Positions 39,385-48,434 of a DNA stretch of 64,000 nt are shown piece by piece; positions within the stretch are counted from its first letter, which is position 1; each line of letters opens with the position of its first letter. Where the stretch lies: positions 12,722 to 76,721 of the forward strand of contig CAZPDM010000010.1 in the NCBI GenBank assembly GCA_964585305.1, written 5' to 3'. Under the pieces are notes generated by a model. That model had not been told where the DNA came from, did no database searches, and worked only from the letters and a program-made list of their open reading frames with translations. This DNA is from CAZPDM01 sp964585305. GTDB lineage: Bacteria; Planctomycetota; Uabimicrobiia; Uabimicrobiales; JABWCH01. The translations under genes and the position numbers were made by a program.

Positions 39385-42189
39385 TTATTTGCGAAGTCCA
39401 ACTGCTTTTTCTTCTTCTTCTTCAAGATCAATAATCTTAGCTTTGATTAAAATCAAAAGATCTTGTTTTTCATCTGATTTGCTTTGTTGACTAAAGAAGA
39501 AGCTAATAATAGGAATATTACCAAGCAAAGGAATATCTAGTTTATGATCAACATTGCGATAGTTTTTCAATCCACCAAGCATTAAAGTACCTTGATCAGG
39601 AATACGAACAGTAGTTTCAATGCTTTGAAGTTTGAGTTGTGGAATTTGGAAAGTAACTTCCTTATTTGCTGCACCCAATGAAGTTTTGAAATCACGGAAA
39701 GACATAAGTGTCGCAACTGTAGGACGAAGTTCTAGTGTAATATATTTACGATCATTAGAAATAATGGGACGAACATCTAAAACTACACCTGATTGAATTG
39801 TTCCAATAACTGGGTCAGCAATATAAGCTGATTGAGCAACTTCAACATCATAATCTTTAATATAAGAACTTTGATTTACGACAGTAAGATGTGCACGTTG
39901 AGTATTGAAAGCAGTGAGTCGTGGAGACATAAGAACTTCTGCACGCCCGGTTTTTTTAATGAACCATAAGACTGCACTAAGTTGTGTATCATCAAGAGTA
40001 GCAAGTTGAATTGCTAAACCACCAGTTTTTTGCAAACGAGAACCAACTGTTTGATCATCAATATGTTCTGTACGAGCACGCATATCAAAACTACCTTGCG
40101 CAGTTTCATCTCCATTAACATTTGTGCGTGAACTTGTACTTTGTCTAAAGAACATACCTGCAGATGGATTGTTGCTTGTATTGCGTGCTAAGTATGCTGC
40201 ATTATCATTCGTTCCGCCGCCAGAGCCTTTGGTAACGCCAGGCATGACAATATTATTATTATCTTTATCAACAAGATTTTGATCGTCGTTAATATCAGAG
40301 GAGCTAGGAGTACGAACATTGCTTTGCAAATCATCATTACCAAGACCACGCCAATCCACACCAACATGTTCCAAGAAATCATCTGTAACTTCCAAAAAAC
40401 GAGATTCCATAGCAACCATCATACCAGAAAATCTACGTAAATCATTTAAGAAGTTACGAATTTCTTCTTGGACTTTTTGTGTATGAACAACAAGCAATTG
40501 TCCAGAAGTTTCTGCTACAGAAACTTCATCTTTATCCCAGCTTTCAGGATCAATACTGGTTTTAATAAGTTCTGTTAAGCGTTCTCCTGTAATAACAGAG
40601 CCGGTGGTACTATCGGCTTCTTCAAATTTTGCTCCACCGCCGCCTGTTTCATCTCTTGTAACACTAAGTTTAATTCTAGGTCCTGGAAAGTCTTTAATTT
40701 GACCAGTTAAATCGCGTATGTCATGTAATACTGGAATTGGTTTATCTTTGGCTAAATCAGCAGTTTTAGATGTAATAAATAATACATCATCTTTAAAAAT
40801 ATAGATAAGATCATGGAATTGCAGTAAGATCATGATAGCATCTTGAATTTTAATATCATTAACCTGCAAGGTAACCTTGGTGCCTTCAATTTCAAATTTC
40901 TGAATTACTTTAGGATCTACAACAATATTGATTTTTGCTTCACTTTGAATAAATTTTACAACATCTTGGAAAGGTGTATCAGAAAAATTGATCAAAGGTA
41001 GTTTTTCACTTTGAAGTTTGCGTTTAATTTCTTGGATTGCAGGGCTATCTTCTTGAATAAAATCTTCTTGTGTTCTACCTAGTTCAGATTCACTTTTTCG
41101 TTTACTAATAATATTATGCCAATAATCTTTATCTGGATATTTGATAAGTTCGCTAGTAGGAATTGCACTACGCCGCATATCTTCAATAAAAAGTTTCCAT
41201 TCTTCAATTCTAGTTTCTAATGTTTTTTTAGAAACTAGAGAATGATTAGCATCTCTAATATCCCCTTGCAAACGAACAGCAGCTTTATTAGCAGGATCAA
41301 TTTTTAAAATTTCTGTTATCATGGCATCAGCTTTATCATAACGTTGTTGTGTATAAAATTCTGTTGCTCGAGTCATCAAAATACGAATTTGAGTAAAACG
41401 TTGTGCTTGTTCTTCTGCTTCTAATTGCTCTGCTTTCTTTTGAGCTTCGCGCATACGTTCAGCATTTTGTTGTGCCAACCATTCTTCTTGTAAGCGTTTG
41501 GCTTCTTTGATCTTTGCTTCTGCATCAAGGCGCATTGAATCAAGTCCTAGTTGATAGGGTGCCCATTTGATAATTTCAAGACTAGATTCAAATTCTCGAA
41601 CGGCTTGGGTATAGTCTTTTTTATTAAAAGCATCCATTCCACTTTTATAATGATTCTTAGCTTCTAATTTAGCTTGGTCAATTTTTACTTTGACTTCATT
41701 TTCGTACATAGCATGAAGAGTATTTGCTCTTGCTTGATTTTCACCAAAAAAGGTTCCTACAAAACTACGTAAATCTTGAGCTTCTTTATGGTCTGGTTGA
41801 ATTTGTAATGCTTTATCCAAAAAGGCTTTAGCCGAAGCATAGTCATATTCTGCAATTTTATTCTTAGCACTACGAATTAAATGTGCAATAAAAACTTTTT
41901 CTTGTTGATTTTCAAGACTAACACGTTCGCCGCTTTCTTTGAGCTTTCCTTCAGGATTTTCTGGATTAGCAACATTAACAATAGGCTGTGTTATTGGAAT
42001 ATCTTGAGCTGTTGGAGATACTTCGGAAGGTGTTTCTGAAGTAGTCGCTGGCTGTTGAGGTTTTTCTGGAGGTGGAGTTGGTGTTTGGCATGCCATCAGT
42101 AAAATTGCAAGTATAAGAATACTGGACAGCCAAATATAGCTTGTCTTCATAAGAATTTCGTGCAGAAAGCCATGTCTCTTTGTAAACAT
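39385..42189 (-). CDS. secretin-type outer-membrane lipoprotein
   Basis: About 934 residues from the ATG at 42189. An N-terminal lipoprotein signal ends in ILLMAC. A Pro/Thr-rich spacer is followed by a helical TPR-like part (YDYASAKAFLDKALQIQPDHKEAQ; KKDYTQAVREFESSLEII; QRYDKADAMITEILKIDPANKAA), an STN/N0-like domain (INIVVDPKVIQKFEIEGTKVTLQVNDIKIQDAIMILL) and a secretin core (LAIQLATLDDTQLSAVLWFIKKTGRAEVLMSPRLTAFNTQRA, TVRIPDQGTLMLGGL, PLLGNIPIISFFF). This is the channel of a type II secretion or type IV pilus-like system; TPR repeats fused to the secretin recall planctomycete homologues. No other Gsp/Pil gene is in the window. GTG 42201 and ATG 42150 are alternative starts. Confidence 0.85.
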   Translation of the reverse strand: MFTKRHGFLHEILMKTSYIWLSSILILAILLMACQTPTPPPEKPQQPATTSETPSEVSPTAQDIPITQPIVNVANPENPEGKLKESGERVSLENQQEKVFIAHLIRSAKNKIAEYDYASAKAFLDKALQIQPDHKEAQDLRSFVGTFFGENQARANTLHAMYENEVKVKIDQAKLEAKNHYKSGMDAFNKKDYTQAVREFESSLEIIKWAPYQLGLDSMRLDAEAKIKEAKRLQEEWLAQQNAERMREAQKKAEQLEAEEQAQRFTQIRILMTRATEFYTQQRYDKADAMITEILKIDPANKAAVRLQGDIRDANHSLVSKKTLETRIEEWKLFIEDMRRSAIPTSELIKYPDKDYWHNIISKRKSESELGRTQEDFIQEDSPAIQEIKRKLQSEKLPLINFSDTPFQDVVKFIQSEAKINIVVDPKVIQKFEIEGTKVTLQVNDIKIQDAIMILLQFHDLIYIFKDDVLFITSKTADLAKDKPIPVLHDIRDLTGQIKDFPGPRIKLSVTRDETGGGGAKFEEADSTTGSVITGERLTELIKTSIDPESWDKDEVSVAETSGQLLVVHTQKVQEEIRNFLNDLRRFSGMMVAMESRFLEVTDDFLEHVGVDWRGLGNDDLQSNVRTPSSSDINDDQNLVDKDNNNIVMPGVTKGSGGGTNDNAAYLARNTSNNPSAGMFFRQSTSSRTNVNGDETAQGSFDMRARTEHIDDQTVGSRLQKTGGLAIQLATLDDTQLSAVLWFIKKTGRAEVLMSPRLTAFNTQRAHLTVVNQSSYIKDYDVEVAQSAYIADPVIGTIQSGVVLDVRPIISNDRKYITLELRPTVATLMSFRDFKTSLGAANKEVTFQIPQLKLQSIETTVRIPDQGTLMLGGLKNYRNVDHKLDIPLLGNIPIISFFFSQQSKSDEKQDLLILIKAKIIDLEEEEEKAVGLRK

Positions 42190-42278
42190 GGAGGAATGCA
42201 CTCCCCTTTCTTAAAGAAAATAAAAATCAATATCTAAAAAATTTCTTAGGTAAGCCTATTCCATTAGATTGGTATTTC

Positions 42279-42298
42279 TTGTTAGCAAAAGCTAACAA
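42279..42298. other. intergenic hairpin upstream of the secretin gene
   Basis: TTGTTAGC (42279-42286) / GCTAACAA (42291-42298) with an AAAA loop. A second, weaker hairpin AATAACT...AGTTATT follows near 42297-42317. Together they probably terminate lpxA transcription on the minus strand, although T tracts are poor. Confidence 0.45.
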
Positions 42299-42339
42299 AT
42301 AACTAAAAAAGTTATTTTTTACATCTATTGACGTCAATT

Positions 42340-43341
42340 TTAGCTGATGATACCTTCGGCTTTGGAACTTAGACTACCCTTGCATATACCACGTTTAGAA
42401 TTTTCTACAAAAGAGATAAATTCTTGTACTTCTGGGCTACTAAAACCATGTTGTTTGATTTTTTCTATAGTTTCAGATCGTGGAGCTTTACTAGCAAAAA
42501 ATAGGCGGAAAAGCTCACGCAATTCATTAATAGTCTTTGATGGAATTTGAGCACGGCGCAAACCAATAGTATTGATCCCCCAAACTTCATTCATTTCACC
42601 AGCCATAGCAAAAGGAGGAACATCCATATTGAAGCGTCCATTCCCAGCAACTATAGCTAAACGACCTATTTGAACGAACTGATGGATCATTGCACCACCA
42701 GATAGAAAAGCTCTATCTCCTATCTGAACATGTCCAGCCATGCCTGCCATATTTGCAACAATTACATTATTGCCAAGATGGCAATCATGAGCTATATGAC
42801 AGCCACCCATAAGAAAACAATTATTGCCAATAATAGTAGCAGTCTCTGTAGATGTACTACGATGAATAGTAGCATATTCCCGAATTACATTGCCGTCTCC
42901 AATTTTGAGACCAGTTTTTTGATTTTTGAATTTTAAATCTTGTGGAATATGGCCAACTACAGCCCCAATATGGATTTGATTCTGATTACCTAAAATACTT
43001 CCATTCCCAAGAAAAGCCCGCACCATAATTTGGTTTTTATGCCCAATTTGAACTTCATCTTCTACTACAACATCTATTCCAATATCATTTTCATCACCTA
43101 AGATAACAGAATTTCCAATAACAGAACGACGTTGAAGATTATTTTTTTTACCAATTTTGCTATTTATACCAATAAATGCCCCGTTGCCAATCACAGACAT
43201 TTCACCAATAACAGAGTTTGCCATAATTTGAGCATGAGGAGCAATTTGAACATGATCTTGAATAATGACATTTTCACCAATATCTGCACTTGCGTCTATC
43301 AGTGTATTTAGACCAATTTTGGCTGTTGCATGAATTGCCAT
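42340..43341 (-). CDS. lpxA: UDP-N-acetylglucosamine acyltransferase (LpxA), extended
   Basis: First lipid A enzyme. The chain is a left-handed beta-helix of hexapeptide repeats, with the LpxA-specific NVIREYATIHRST and MGGCHIAHDCHLGNN (catalytic His182 equivalent to E. coli His125), MIHQFVQIGRLAIVAG, PPFAMAGE and a helical C-terminus (INELRELFRLFF). The 333 residues exceed the usual 262 because about 70 residues of extra hexapeptide coils precede the normal start (IDASADIGENVIIQDHVQIA onward). This may reflect a longer helix or a fusion of a second hexapeptide unit. GGAG precedes the ATG by 10 bases. It is a single gene between hairpins rather than part of the usual lpxD-fabZ-lpxA-lpxB group. 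Confidence 0.88.
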   Translation of the reverse strand: MAIHATAKIGLNTLIDASADIGENVIIQDHVQIAPHAQIMANSVIGEMSVIGNGAFIGINSKIGKKNNLQRRSVIGNSVILGDENDIGIDVVVEDEVQIGHKNQIMVRAFLGNGSILGNQNQIHIGAVVGHIPQDLKFKNQKTGLKIGDGNVIREYATIHRSTSTETATIIGNNCFLMGGCHIAHDCHLGNNVIVANMAGMAGHVQIGDRAFLSGGAMIHQFVQIGRLAIVAGNGRFNMDVPPFAMAGEMNEVWGINTIGLRRAQIPSKTINELRELFRLFFASKAPRSETIEKIKQHGFSSPEVQEFISFVENSKRGICKGSLSSKAEGIIS

Positions 43342-43765
43342 TAACGTTAAACTCCTAATCTTTACCTAAATCTTTATTCCTGAAAAGAAGATGTTTCTTA
43401 GTTTTGTTTAAAGATTTGCTCAGTCACCTAACATCATTATTTCTATAAAGATGGGAAATACTAATTATTATCCAAGTCGCTAGTTGATTGTTAACTGTTT
43501 TGTTTTAAATAATATATAAAAAAAGGATAACTTTAGCAACCCTTTTGAATTTTACTTCTTGAACTAGATGTAAATTAGCATAGATCCTTAGGAAAACAAG
43601 GAGAAGCTGCCATTGGACACTATCTACATCATCTCAAGTTACTAGCAACTTGAGTTAATTATAGCTTTCTTCTAAAAATTATCAAGAAAGAATTTTGGAG
43701 TTTTAAACAATTATTTTCAAGGATGTTAAGCTATTTTTAGGTAAAAATAGAAAAAAAAGGGCAAA
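43342..43765. other. 424-base intergenic region
   Basis: No ORF above about 12 codons with a ribosome site on either strand. A perfect hairpin CTCAAGTT (43633-43640) / AACTTGAG (43647-43654) lies in the middle, and CTATTTTTA / TAAAAATAG (43731-43750) lies beside the ATP-grasp gene's stop. I looked for a graspetide precursor peptide and found none. A small RNA is possible but unsupported. Confidence 0.4.
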
Positions 43766-44698
43766 TCACTCTTTTTTTGATAAAAAATCTGCAAAAATTT
43801 TTGTTAGCGGAATGCTTGTTTCATTTTCAAAACGTAAAAAATCACCCCAAGGATACAGTGCTACAAAAAAGAAATTATTATTTTCATCAGCTGCCATCTC
43901 TATAATCCCATAATATAATCTTAATTTTTTCATAAAAAGTTTTATTTTAGCAATTATTTCTTGAGGAATAGAGTTTGTCTCTTCAATTTCCCAAGAAGAT
44001 TGAGTTTTTTTAGCAATATTTATTGTATCTCCAATAACAATAATAGCAAAAAAGTCAGCAATCTTAATATCTTGAAAAATGATAGGAGCAAATACCAAAT
44101 GATGGAATTGTTGTCGATCTTGCTCAGAAACTTTATTAGGGAAAGAAAACGGCATAAAATCACGATACCAAATTTCTTGTTGGTGTTCATTATAAAATTT
44201 TGTTAGATCGTCAGGATAAGAAGATACCATAGTTTCTGGAATTTTTAGACCAACACTTTTCGCAATATAAAGTTGGCATAAAGGGTTTAAAGCAATTTCT
44301 AATGCCTCTGGAGGATTAACCCAACGGCATTCACAAACATACCACAAAGATTCTATCAATTTACAACATTCTAAATAAGCAAATGCTGATTGTTCTAAAT
44401 TAGTAATTTTAGAATCAATAACAGGGAAAAGAGGTTCCCACCACCATATTGTATGAAGGTTAGTAAAGAAAATATTAGATTCTACATTAGGATTGGCATC
44501 TGTATCTGTAATACTAACAAAAAAATCTGTATTATTAAGCAATATAGAGCAACGAGCTTTTGTAGGAAATTTCGCAAGGTTAAAAATATAAATACTGCTA
44601 TTCGGCAGTATATCTACTAAATGCTGCTGGATTTTTTGAACATGAGAACTATTTTCCGATGCAATAATCAAAATTTCTGGGCTAATGTTTTTTTCCAT
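43766..44698 (-). CDS. degenerate graspetide-type ATP-grasp protein
   Basis: The product has 310 residues from the ATG at 44698 (AAGAGG 5 bases before). The layout follows MvdC/MvdD-like ATP-grasp macrocyclases: N-terminal HTIWWWEPLFPV, then FAYLECCKLIESLWYVCECRWVNPPEALEIALNPLCQLYIAKSVGLKIPETMVSSYPDD, then WYRDFMPF, and a C-terminal LRLYYGIIEMAADENNNFFFVALYPWGDFLRFE. In active members the last motif reads iDf...FLEiNPnGQW. Here Asp is Glu267, Glu is Ala280 and Asn is Tyr282, and the AxK before QL is lost, so ATP-Mg binding is doubtful. It may be a pseudoenzyme or a peptide-binding relic. No precursor, transporter or second ligase gene is adjacent. Confidence 0.65.
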   Translation of the reverse strand: MEKNISPEILIIASENSSHVQKIQQHLVDILPNSSIYIFNLAKFPTKARCSILLNNTDFFVSITDTDANPNVESNIFFTNLHTIWWWEPLFPVIDSKITNLEQSAFAYLECCKLIESLWYVCECRWVNPPEALEIALNPLCQLYIAKSVGLKIPETMVSSYPDDLTKFYNEHQQEIWYRDFMPFSFPNKVSEQDRQQFHHLVFAPIIFQDIKIADFFAIIVIGDTINIAKKTQSSWEIEETNSIPQEIIAKIKLFMKKLRLYYGIIEMAADENNNFFFVALYPWGDFLRFENETSIPLTKIFADFLSKKE

Positions 44699-44974
44699 AA
44701 AAGCCTCTTGAAGTGTTTGGCAATTTTTTTGCCAAAACAGACTTAAAAACGCAGCAAAATTACCCCCATAAAAAGAGAACAATTATCGCAAATTCTCCTT
44801 GTTTTCTTCTTAAAAATTTTTTATAATACTATAAAAAAATAAGTCAAAATTAAAAAAGTTCCAAATTATGGAAAAAAATATATTCCATAAAAATATATTG
44901 TAGCTTTTGCAATTTAAATTGCAAGCATTATTAAAATTGATCACTTTTTTAGGAAAAATTTGGGAAAAAAAATT

Positions 44975-45826
44975 ATGCCAGAAACAAATTCTACCCTTCC
45001 CACCACCAAAAAACGACAAGACATAGATACTACTGTATCATCTTATAAAGGATTAGGCGGGTTCTTTGAAACTTTAATTCGTCGTTTTCGAACAATTTGT
45101 TATTTAATATTTTTGATTCCATTGTATAGTATTTCTGCTATATTTATGGGGATTGCTTTAGTTCCAGGGATATACTTTTTTGTATTCGTCCAAAATAATA
45201 TTCAAAATTGGCCACATTTTTACCAATACTTAGCTTTAGGAATTACTATTGCAATGGCATATTTTTTATATGGTTTTACACTAGTTCTAACGGTTCCCAT
45301 ATTTAATTGGATCTTTCGTCTAAAATTAAAACCTTGGCGCGGAATTTTTCATTCTCTTCAAACTATTCCCTGGATGTTACACAATTCACTTACATATATT
45401 TTACGTTTTACCTTTCTTGATTTTATTACGCCAACACCTTGGAATATTTTTTTTTTCCGATCTATGGGAATGAAAATTGGCAGGGGTGTTATGATTAACA
45501 CAACCTATATTTCAGATCCTTCTTTAATTGAATTAGAAGATAAAGTTACAATTGGTGGCTCTGTTACACTCATTGCTCATTATGGAATGGGAGGCTATCT
45601 AATTATTGCTCCAGTAAAGATTGGAAAAGGTGCAGTAATTGGAATGAGAGCTATTATTATGGGTGATGTTGAAATCGGTGAAAATGCTAAAATTTTGCCT
45701 AACTCAGTTGTAATGCCTAAAACAAGGATTCCTGCTAATGAAATTTGGGGTGGTTCTCCTGCCCAATTCATTCGGCATTCAAACGAACCTGATACAACTA
45801 ATTTTCCTAAAGAAACTAAAAATTAG
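44975..45826 (+). CDS. membrane-linked hexapeptide acyltransferase
   Basis: The product has 283 residues from the ATG at 44975; a TTG at 44960 gives a longer frame. Residues 35-120 hold two or three hydrophobic helices (TICYLIFLIPLYSISAIFMGIALVPGIYFF; YLALGITIAMAYFLYGFTLVLTVPIF). From about 165 the chain is a left-handed beta-helix (SMGMKIGRGVMINTTYISDPSLIELEDKVTIGGSV, IGKGAVIGMRAIIMGDVEIGENAKILPNSVVMPKTRIP) closing in WGGSPAQFIR, the usual end of sugar O-acetyltransferases. The membrane part plus this C-terminus resembles Pls/PosA-type modules found at the end of peptide synthetases or polysaccharide clusters. Substrate unknown. Downstream genes run the same way but need not be related. Confidence 0.8.
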   Translation: MPETNSTLPTTKKRQDIDTTVSSYKGLGGFFETLIRRFRTICYLIFLIPLYSISAIFMGIALVPGIYFFVFVQNNIQNWPHFYQYLALGITIAMAYFLYGFTLVLTVPIFNWIFRLKLKPWRGIFHSLQTIPWMLHNSLTYILRFTFLDFITPTPWNIFFFRSMGMKIGRGVMINTTYISDPSLIELEDKVTIGGSVTLIAHYGMGGYLIIAPVKIGKGAVIGMRAIIMGDVEIGENAKILPNSVVMPKTRIPANEIWGGSPAQFIRHSNEPDTTNFPKETKN

Positions 45827-45870
45827 TAAAGTTATTTCTAACTATTTTCTTTCAAAAAAATGAGGGAAAA

Positions 45871-47073
45871 ATGATCTTCAAAAAAATTTTAAGTTATTTG
45901 ATTGTACTAGAAATGGTGGTTGTGATGAACGTTATTTCTCAAAATCCTCAAACTTTTCAAATTCCATCCTCTTGGCAAGAATTTTTAAGCAAAATTCAAC
46001 AATTGCCAGCACAAAAAAAAGCAGTATTTGTAGAAGCCTATTTACAATCTCGTACAACAGAAATCCCTATTATCGAAAATGAAAGAGCAACATTTTTGTT
46101 CTATGGGGCAGCTAAAACTGTGAAAATTGCTGGGGATTTTAATGGATGGGTTCCTAATGTCGAGATGCAACGAATTCCAGGAACAAACCTTTGGTATTAT
46201 ACTCAATCATTTAAAAATGACGCCCGACTAGAGTATAAAATTGTAAAAGATGATGAATGGGGACTTGATTCCTTAAATCCAAAGAAAGCAGATGGCGGAT
46301 TTGGAAAGAATTCAGACCTCTGGATGGCTTCCTACAAACCAACCAGTTGGTTAAACTCTCCAGAACCAGAAAATAAAGGGACTATGGAAACTATCAACAT
46401 TGAAAGTGATTTTATAAGCAGCCCAAGAAGGTTACAAGTTTATCTTCCTCATAATTACACAACTGAACAATCTTATCCTCTATTGATTGTACATGATGGT
46501 AATGATTATATTCGTTTTGCTAATTTAGCAATCCTAAGTGATTTATTGATTAGTCAAAATAAAATCCGCCCATTTATTATTGCTTTTATCGATCCTATCG
46601 ATAGGTTTCAAGAATATGAATGCAACGAAAAATATCTACAATTTACACAAAAAGAACTTGTTCCCTATCTAGAAAAGAACTATTCTGTCAGTAAGAATAG
46701 AAATGAACGCGGATTTGCTGGTGCTTCTATGGGAGGCTTGGTTTCCTTCTTCTTAGCATATCAAATGAGAGATAGTTTTGCTTTAGCAATTTGCCAATCT
46801 GGAGCATTTTTCTTTGATGAAAAAGAACGCAATACACGAGCATATACCTTTTTAAATTCCATAGATTATGCAAATCTAAAAGAATCAAAAATTTGGTTAG
46901 ATTGTGGAAATATTGGCGATTTAGAACAACGATTGCTTCAATACAATGAAATTTTAAAACATAAACTTGAAGAATCAAAAATACCCCATCATTATGAAGT
47001 AATCAATGAAGCTCATAATTGGACAAGCTGGAGAAAACGTTTAGAAGCAGCACTATTATTCATATTTGAGTAG
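45871..47073 (+). CDS. exported esterase with glycogen-binding-like (CBM48) domain
   Basis: A signal peptide (1-22) and a short helix lead this 400-residue protein into an E-set/CBM48-like domain at about 70-155 (ATFLFYGAAKTVKIAGDFNGW...LWYYTQSFKNDARLEYKIVKDD). An esterase-D/enterochelin-esterase fold follows: RRLQVYLPHNYTTEQSYPLLIVHDG, the nucleophile elbow GFAGASMGGLVS, Asp in IWLDCGNIGDLE and His in NEAHNWTSWR. This is the IroE/Fes-like arrangement, used on siderophores, feruloyl polysaccharides or mycolate-like esters. No siderophore or polysaccharide gene is near, so the substrate is open. It may form a transcript with the acyltransferase ending 45 bases upstream. Confidence 0.85.
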   Translation: MIFKKILSYLIVLEMVVVMNVISQNPQTFQIPSSWQEFLSKIQQLPAQKKAVFVEAYLQSRTTEIPIIENERATFLFYGAAKTVKIAGDFNGWVPNVEMQRIPGTNLWYYTQSFKNDARLEYKIVKDDEWGLDSLNPKKADGGFGKNSDLWMASYKPTSWLNSPEPENKGTMETINIESDFISSPRRLQVYLPHNYTTEQSYPLLIVHDGNDYIRFANLAILSDLLISQNKIRPFIIAFIDPIDRFQEYECNEKYLQFTQKELVPYLEKNYSVSKNRNERGFAGASMGGLVSFFLAYQMRDSFALAICQSGAFFFDEKERNTRAYTFLNSIDYANLKESKIWLDCGNIGDLEQRLLQYNEILKHKLEESKIPHHYEVINEAHNWTSWRKRLEAALLFIFE

Positions 47074-47096
47074 CATTTGATTATTGCAAAAAAATT

Positions 47097-47125
47097 TTAA
47101 GTTTGCCAAATATTGGCAAACTTAA
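47097..47125 (+). other. strong intergenic hairpin
   Basis: A perfect 13-bp inverted repeat TTAAGTTTGCCAA (47097-47109) / TTGGCAAACTTAA (47113-47125) with an ATA loop, 19 bases before the next ATG. It has no T tract on the plus strand. It may be a terminator of poor U content, an operator or an mRNA stabiliser. Confidence 0.6.
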
Positions 47126-47143
47126 ATTACTAGGAGAAAACTT

Positions 47144-48175
47144 ATGAAAATTATAAAAATATTATTTATCTGTTTTTCGCTTTTTATCTTGATAACTTCT
47201 TCTTTTAGTCAAGATTTAACTGTTACTCGTAACGGTGTCATAGATTCCGAGGAAGCTCGTGTTGATATAGCTACAAAAGTCGTTGAAAAAGGAACTATTA
47301 TTAACGAACATTTCAACACAAACGGTATTTTTGTAGGTCCAGAAGCACGCCAATTTTTAGAAAGACAATATAATAAAACTGTAATAGAAGAACAAAATCC
47401 TACTATTCGTGAAGAACGGGCTTTACAAGGTGATGTTAATGGCGATAATATAACCGATATTATTACCGTAAATATTGGTTATATTGAAGTAATATATGGG
47501 TGCGGCGGCAGACGTCAATATTCTATGCCGGGAAGCTATGCTATTAATGGATTATATGATACAGACGGACAACCAGGTATGGAAATTGGTGTGGTTACTG
47601 TTGGAGCTTTCAAAATCATCTGTGATAAGAAAAATACTGTTCGCAACTACAATTTATCAGGAAGCTATGGAATCAATGGAACTTATGACACAGATGGCAA
47701 AGCAGGTGATGAGATTGGTGTAGTTACTGTTGGGGCTTTCAAAATTATCCACGACGCAACCCAAAATGTTCGAGATTATAATTTAAGTGGCAGCTATGCT
47801 ATCAATGGATCTTATGATACAAACGGTGATGGGATCAATGAAATCGGAATAGTTACCGTCGGAGCCTTTAGAATTATTGTTGATACCAAATATACCATGC
47901 AGTCTTATACTCTTACCGGAGATTATGCTATCAATGGAGTTTATGATACAAACGGCAAACCTGGAAATGAAATTGGTATTGTACAATGGGGCGGAATTAA
48001 AATACTCGATGGTTCTATGTATAGTACCCGAACTTATAATATATCCGGTTCTTATCAAATCCAAGCTACAAACGATATCGATGGCCAACCCGGTATTGAA
48101 ATTGTAGTTTATAGCATAAGCAATAATCGTACGGGAGTTATTACAGATAGAACTGGTAATTTCTCTTGGAAATAG
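47144..48175 (+). CDS. exported tandem-repeat protein with Asp-rich (VCBS/FG-GAP-like) units
   Basis: A signal peptide (1-22) starts this 343-residue protein. From about 90 comes a DVNGDNITDIITVNI motif, then five units of 43 residues, each of the form Y-x-SGSYAINGxYDTDGxxGxEIGVVTVGAFKII. The DxDGxxxxE pattern resembles Ca-binding FG-GAP/VCBS or dockerin-type loops, so a calcium-stabilised beta-propeller or solenoid is likely. The repeats are very similar at DNA level (129-base period). No sorting motif is present. The product is probably secreted or surface-attached; function unknown. Confidence 0.75.
   Translation: MKIIKILFICFSLFILITSSFSQDLTVTRNGVIDSEEARVDIATKVVEKGTIINEHFNTNGIFVGPEARQFLERQYNKTVIEEQNPTIREERALQGDVNGDNITDIITVNIGYIEVIYGCGGRRQYSMPGSYAINGLYDTDGQPGMEIGVVTVGAFKIICDKKNTVRNYNLSGSYGINGTYDTDGKAGDEIGVVTVGAFKIIHDATQNVRDYNLSGSYAINGSYDTNGDGINEIGIVTVGAFRIIVDTKYTMQSYTLTGDYAINGVYDTNGKPGNEIGIVQWGGIKILDGSMYSTRTYNISGSYQIQATNDIDGQPGIEIVVYSISNNRTGVITDRTGNFSWK
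47519..48115 (+). repeat. 129-bp tandem repeat within the exported protein gene
   Basis: Units start at about 47519, 47648, 47777, 47906 and 48035 (last one partial and diverged), matching the 43-residue protein repeat. High identity between units 2 and 3 suggests recent expansion. Confidence 0.8.
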
Positions 48176-48180
48176 CACTT

Positions 48181-48289
48181 CAAATTTTTTTCAAAGTTTG
48201 ACTAAAATAGTCGTCGACGTAAACAAGCAGATTTCTCTTTGGTTTTTAAGAACCTCCAAGGCTTCAGCCTGGAGAGCATGTCAGTTTTC
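48181..48289 (+). ncRNA. structured intergenic RNA candidate upstream of ruvA
   Basis: Contains a short hairpin GACTA...TAGTC near 48200-48212, a CGTCGACG palindrome near 48213-48220, and a longer stem CTCCAaGGC / GCCTGGAG (48254-48274, one bulged A, TTCA loop). It is followed by two terminator hairpins, at 48290 and 48347. I recognise no known RNA class. A small RNA or an attenuator for ruvA are both possible. Confidence 0.3.
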
Positions 48290-48318
48290 GGGTGGATTTT
48301 TATCCACCCAACTTTTTT
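48290..48318 (+). terminator. Rho-independent terminator (first of two)
   Basis: GGGTGGAT (48290-48297) / ATCCACCC (48302-48309), loop of four, then a six-T run at 48313-48318. Confidence 0.8.
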
Positions 48319-48346
48319 AAATGAAAAAGCAATCAGAGTAATTCAT

Positions 48347-48373
48347 CCACGAAGCTAAAAACTTCGTGGTTTT
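48347..48373 (+). terminator. Rho-independent terminator (second of two)
   Basis: CCACGAAG (48347-48354) / CTTCGTGG (48362-48369) with a 7-base loop, then TTTT. It lies 62 bases before the ruvA start. Confidence 0.75.
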
Positions 48374-48434
48374 CTCGTTAAAATTCTAAAATTTATTTAT
48401 TTTTCCTAAGCAATTTAAAAAAGGGGGAAAAATC

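Noticed and set aside
43342..43765. Search for a graspetide precursor beside the ATP-grasp gene
   Set aside because: No ORF longer than about 12 codons with a plausible ribosome site on either strand.
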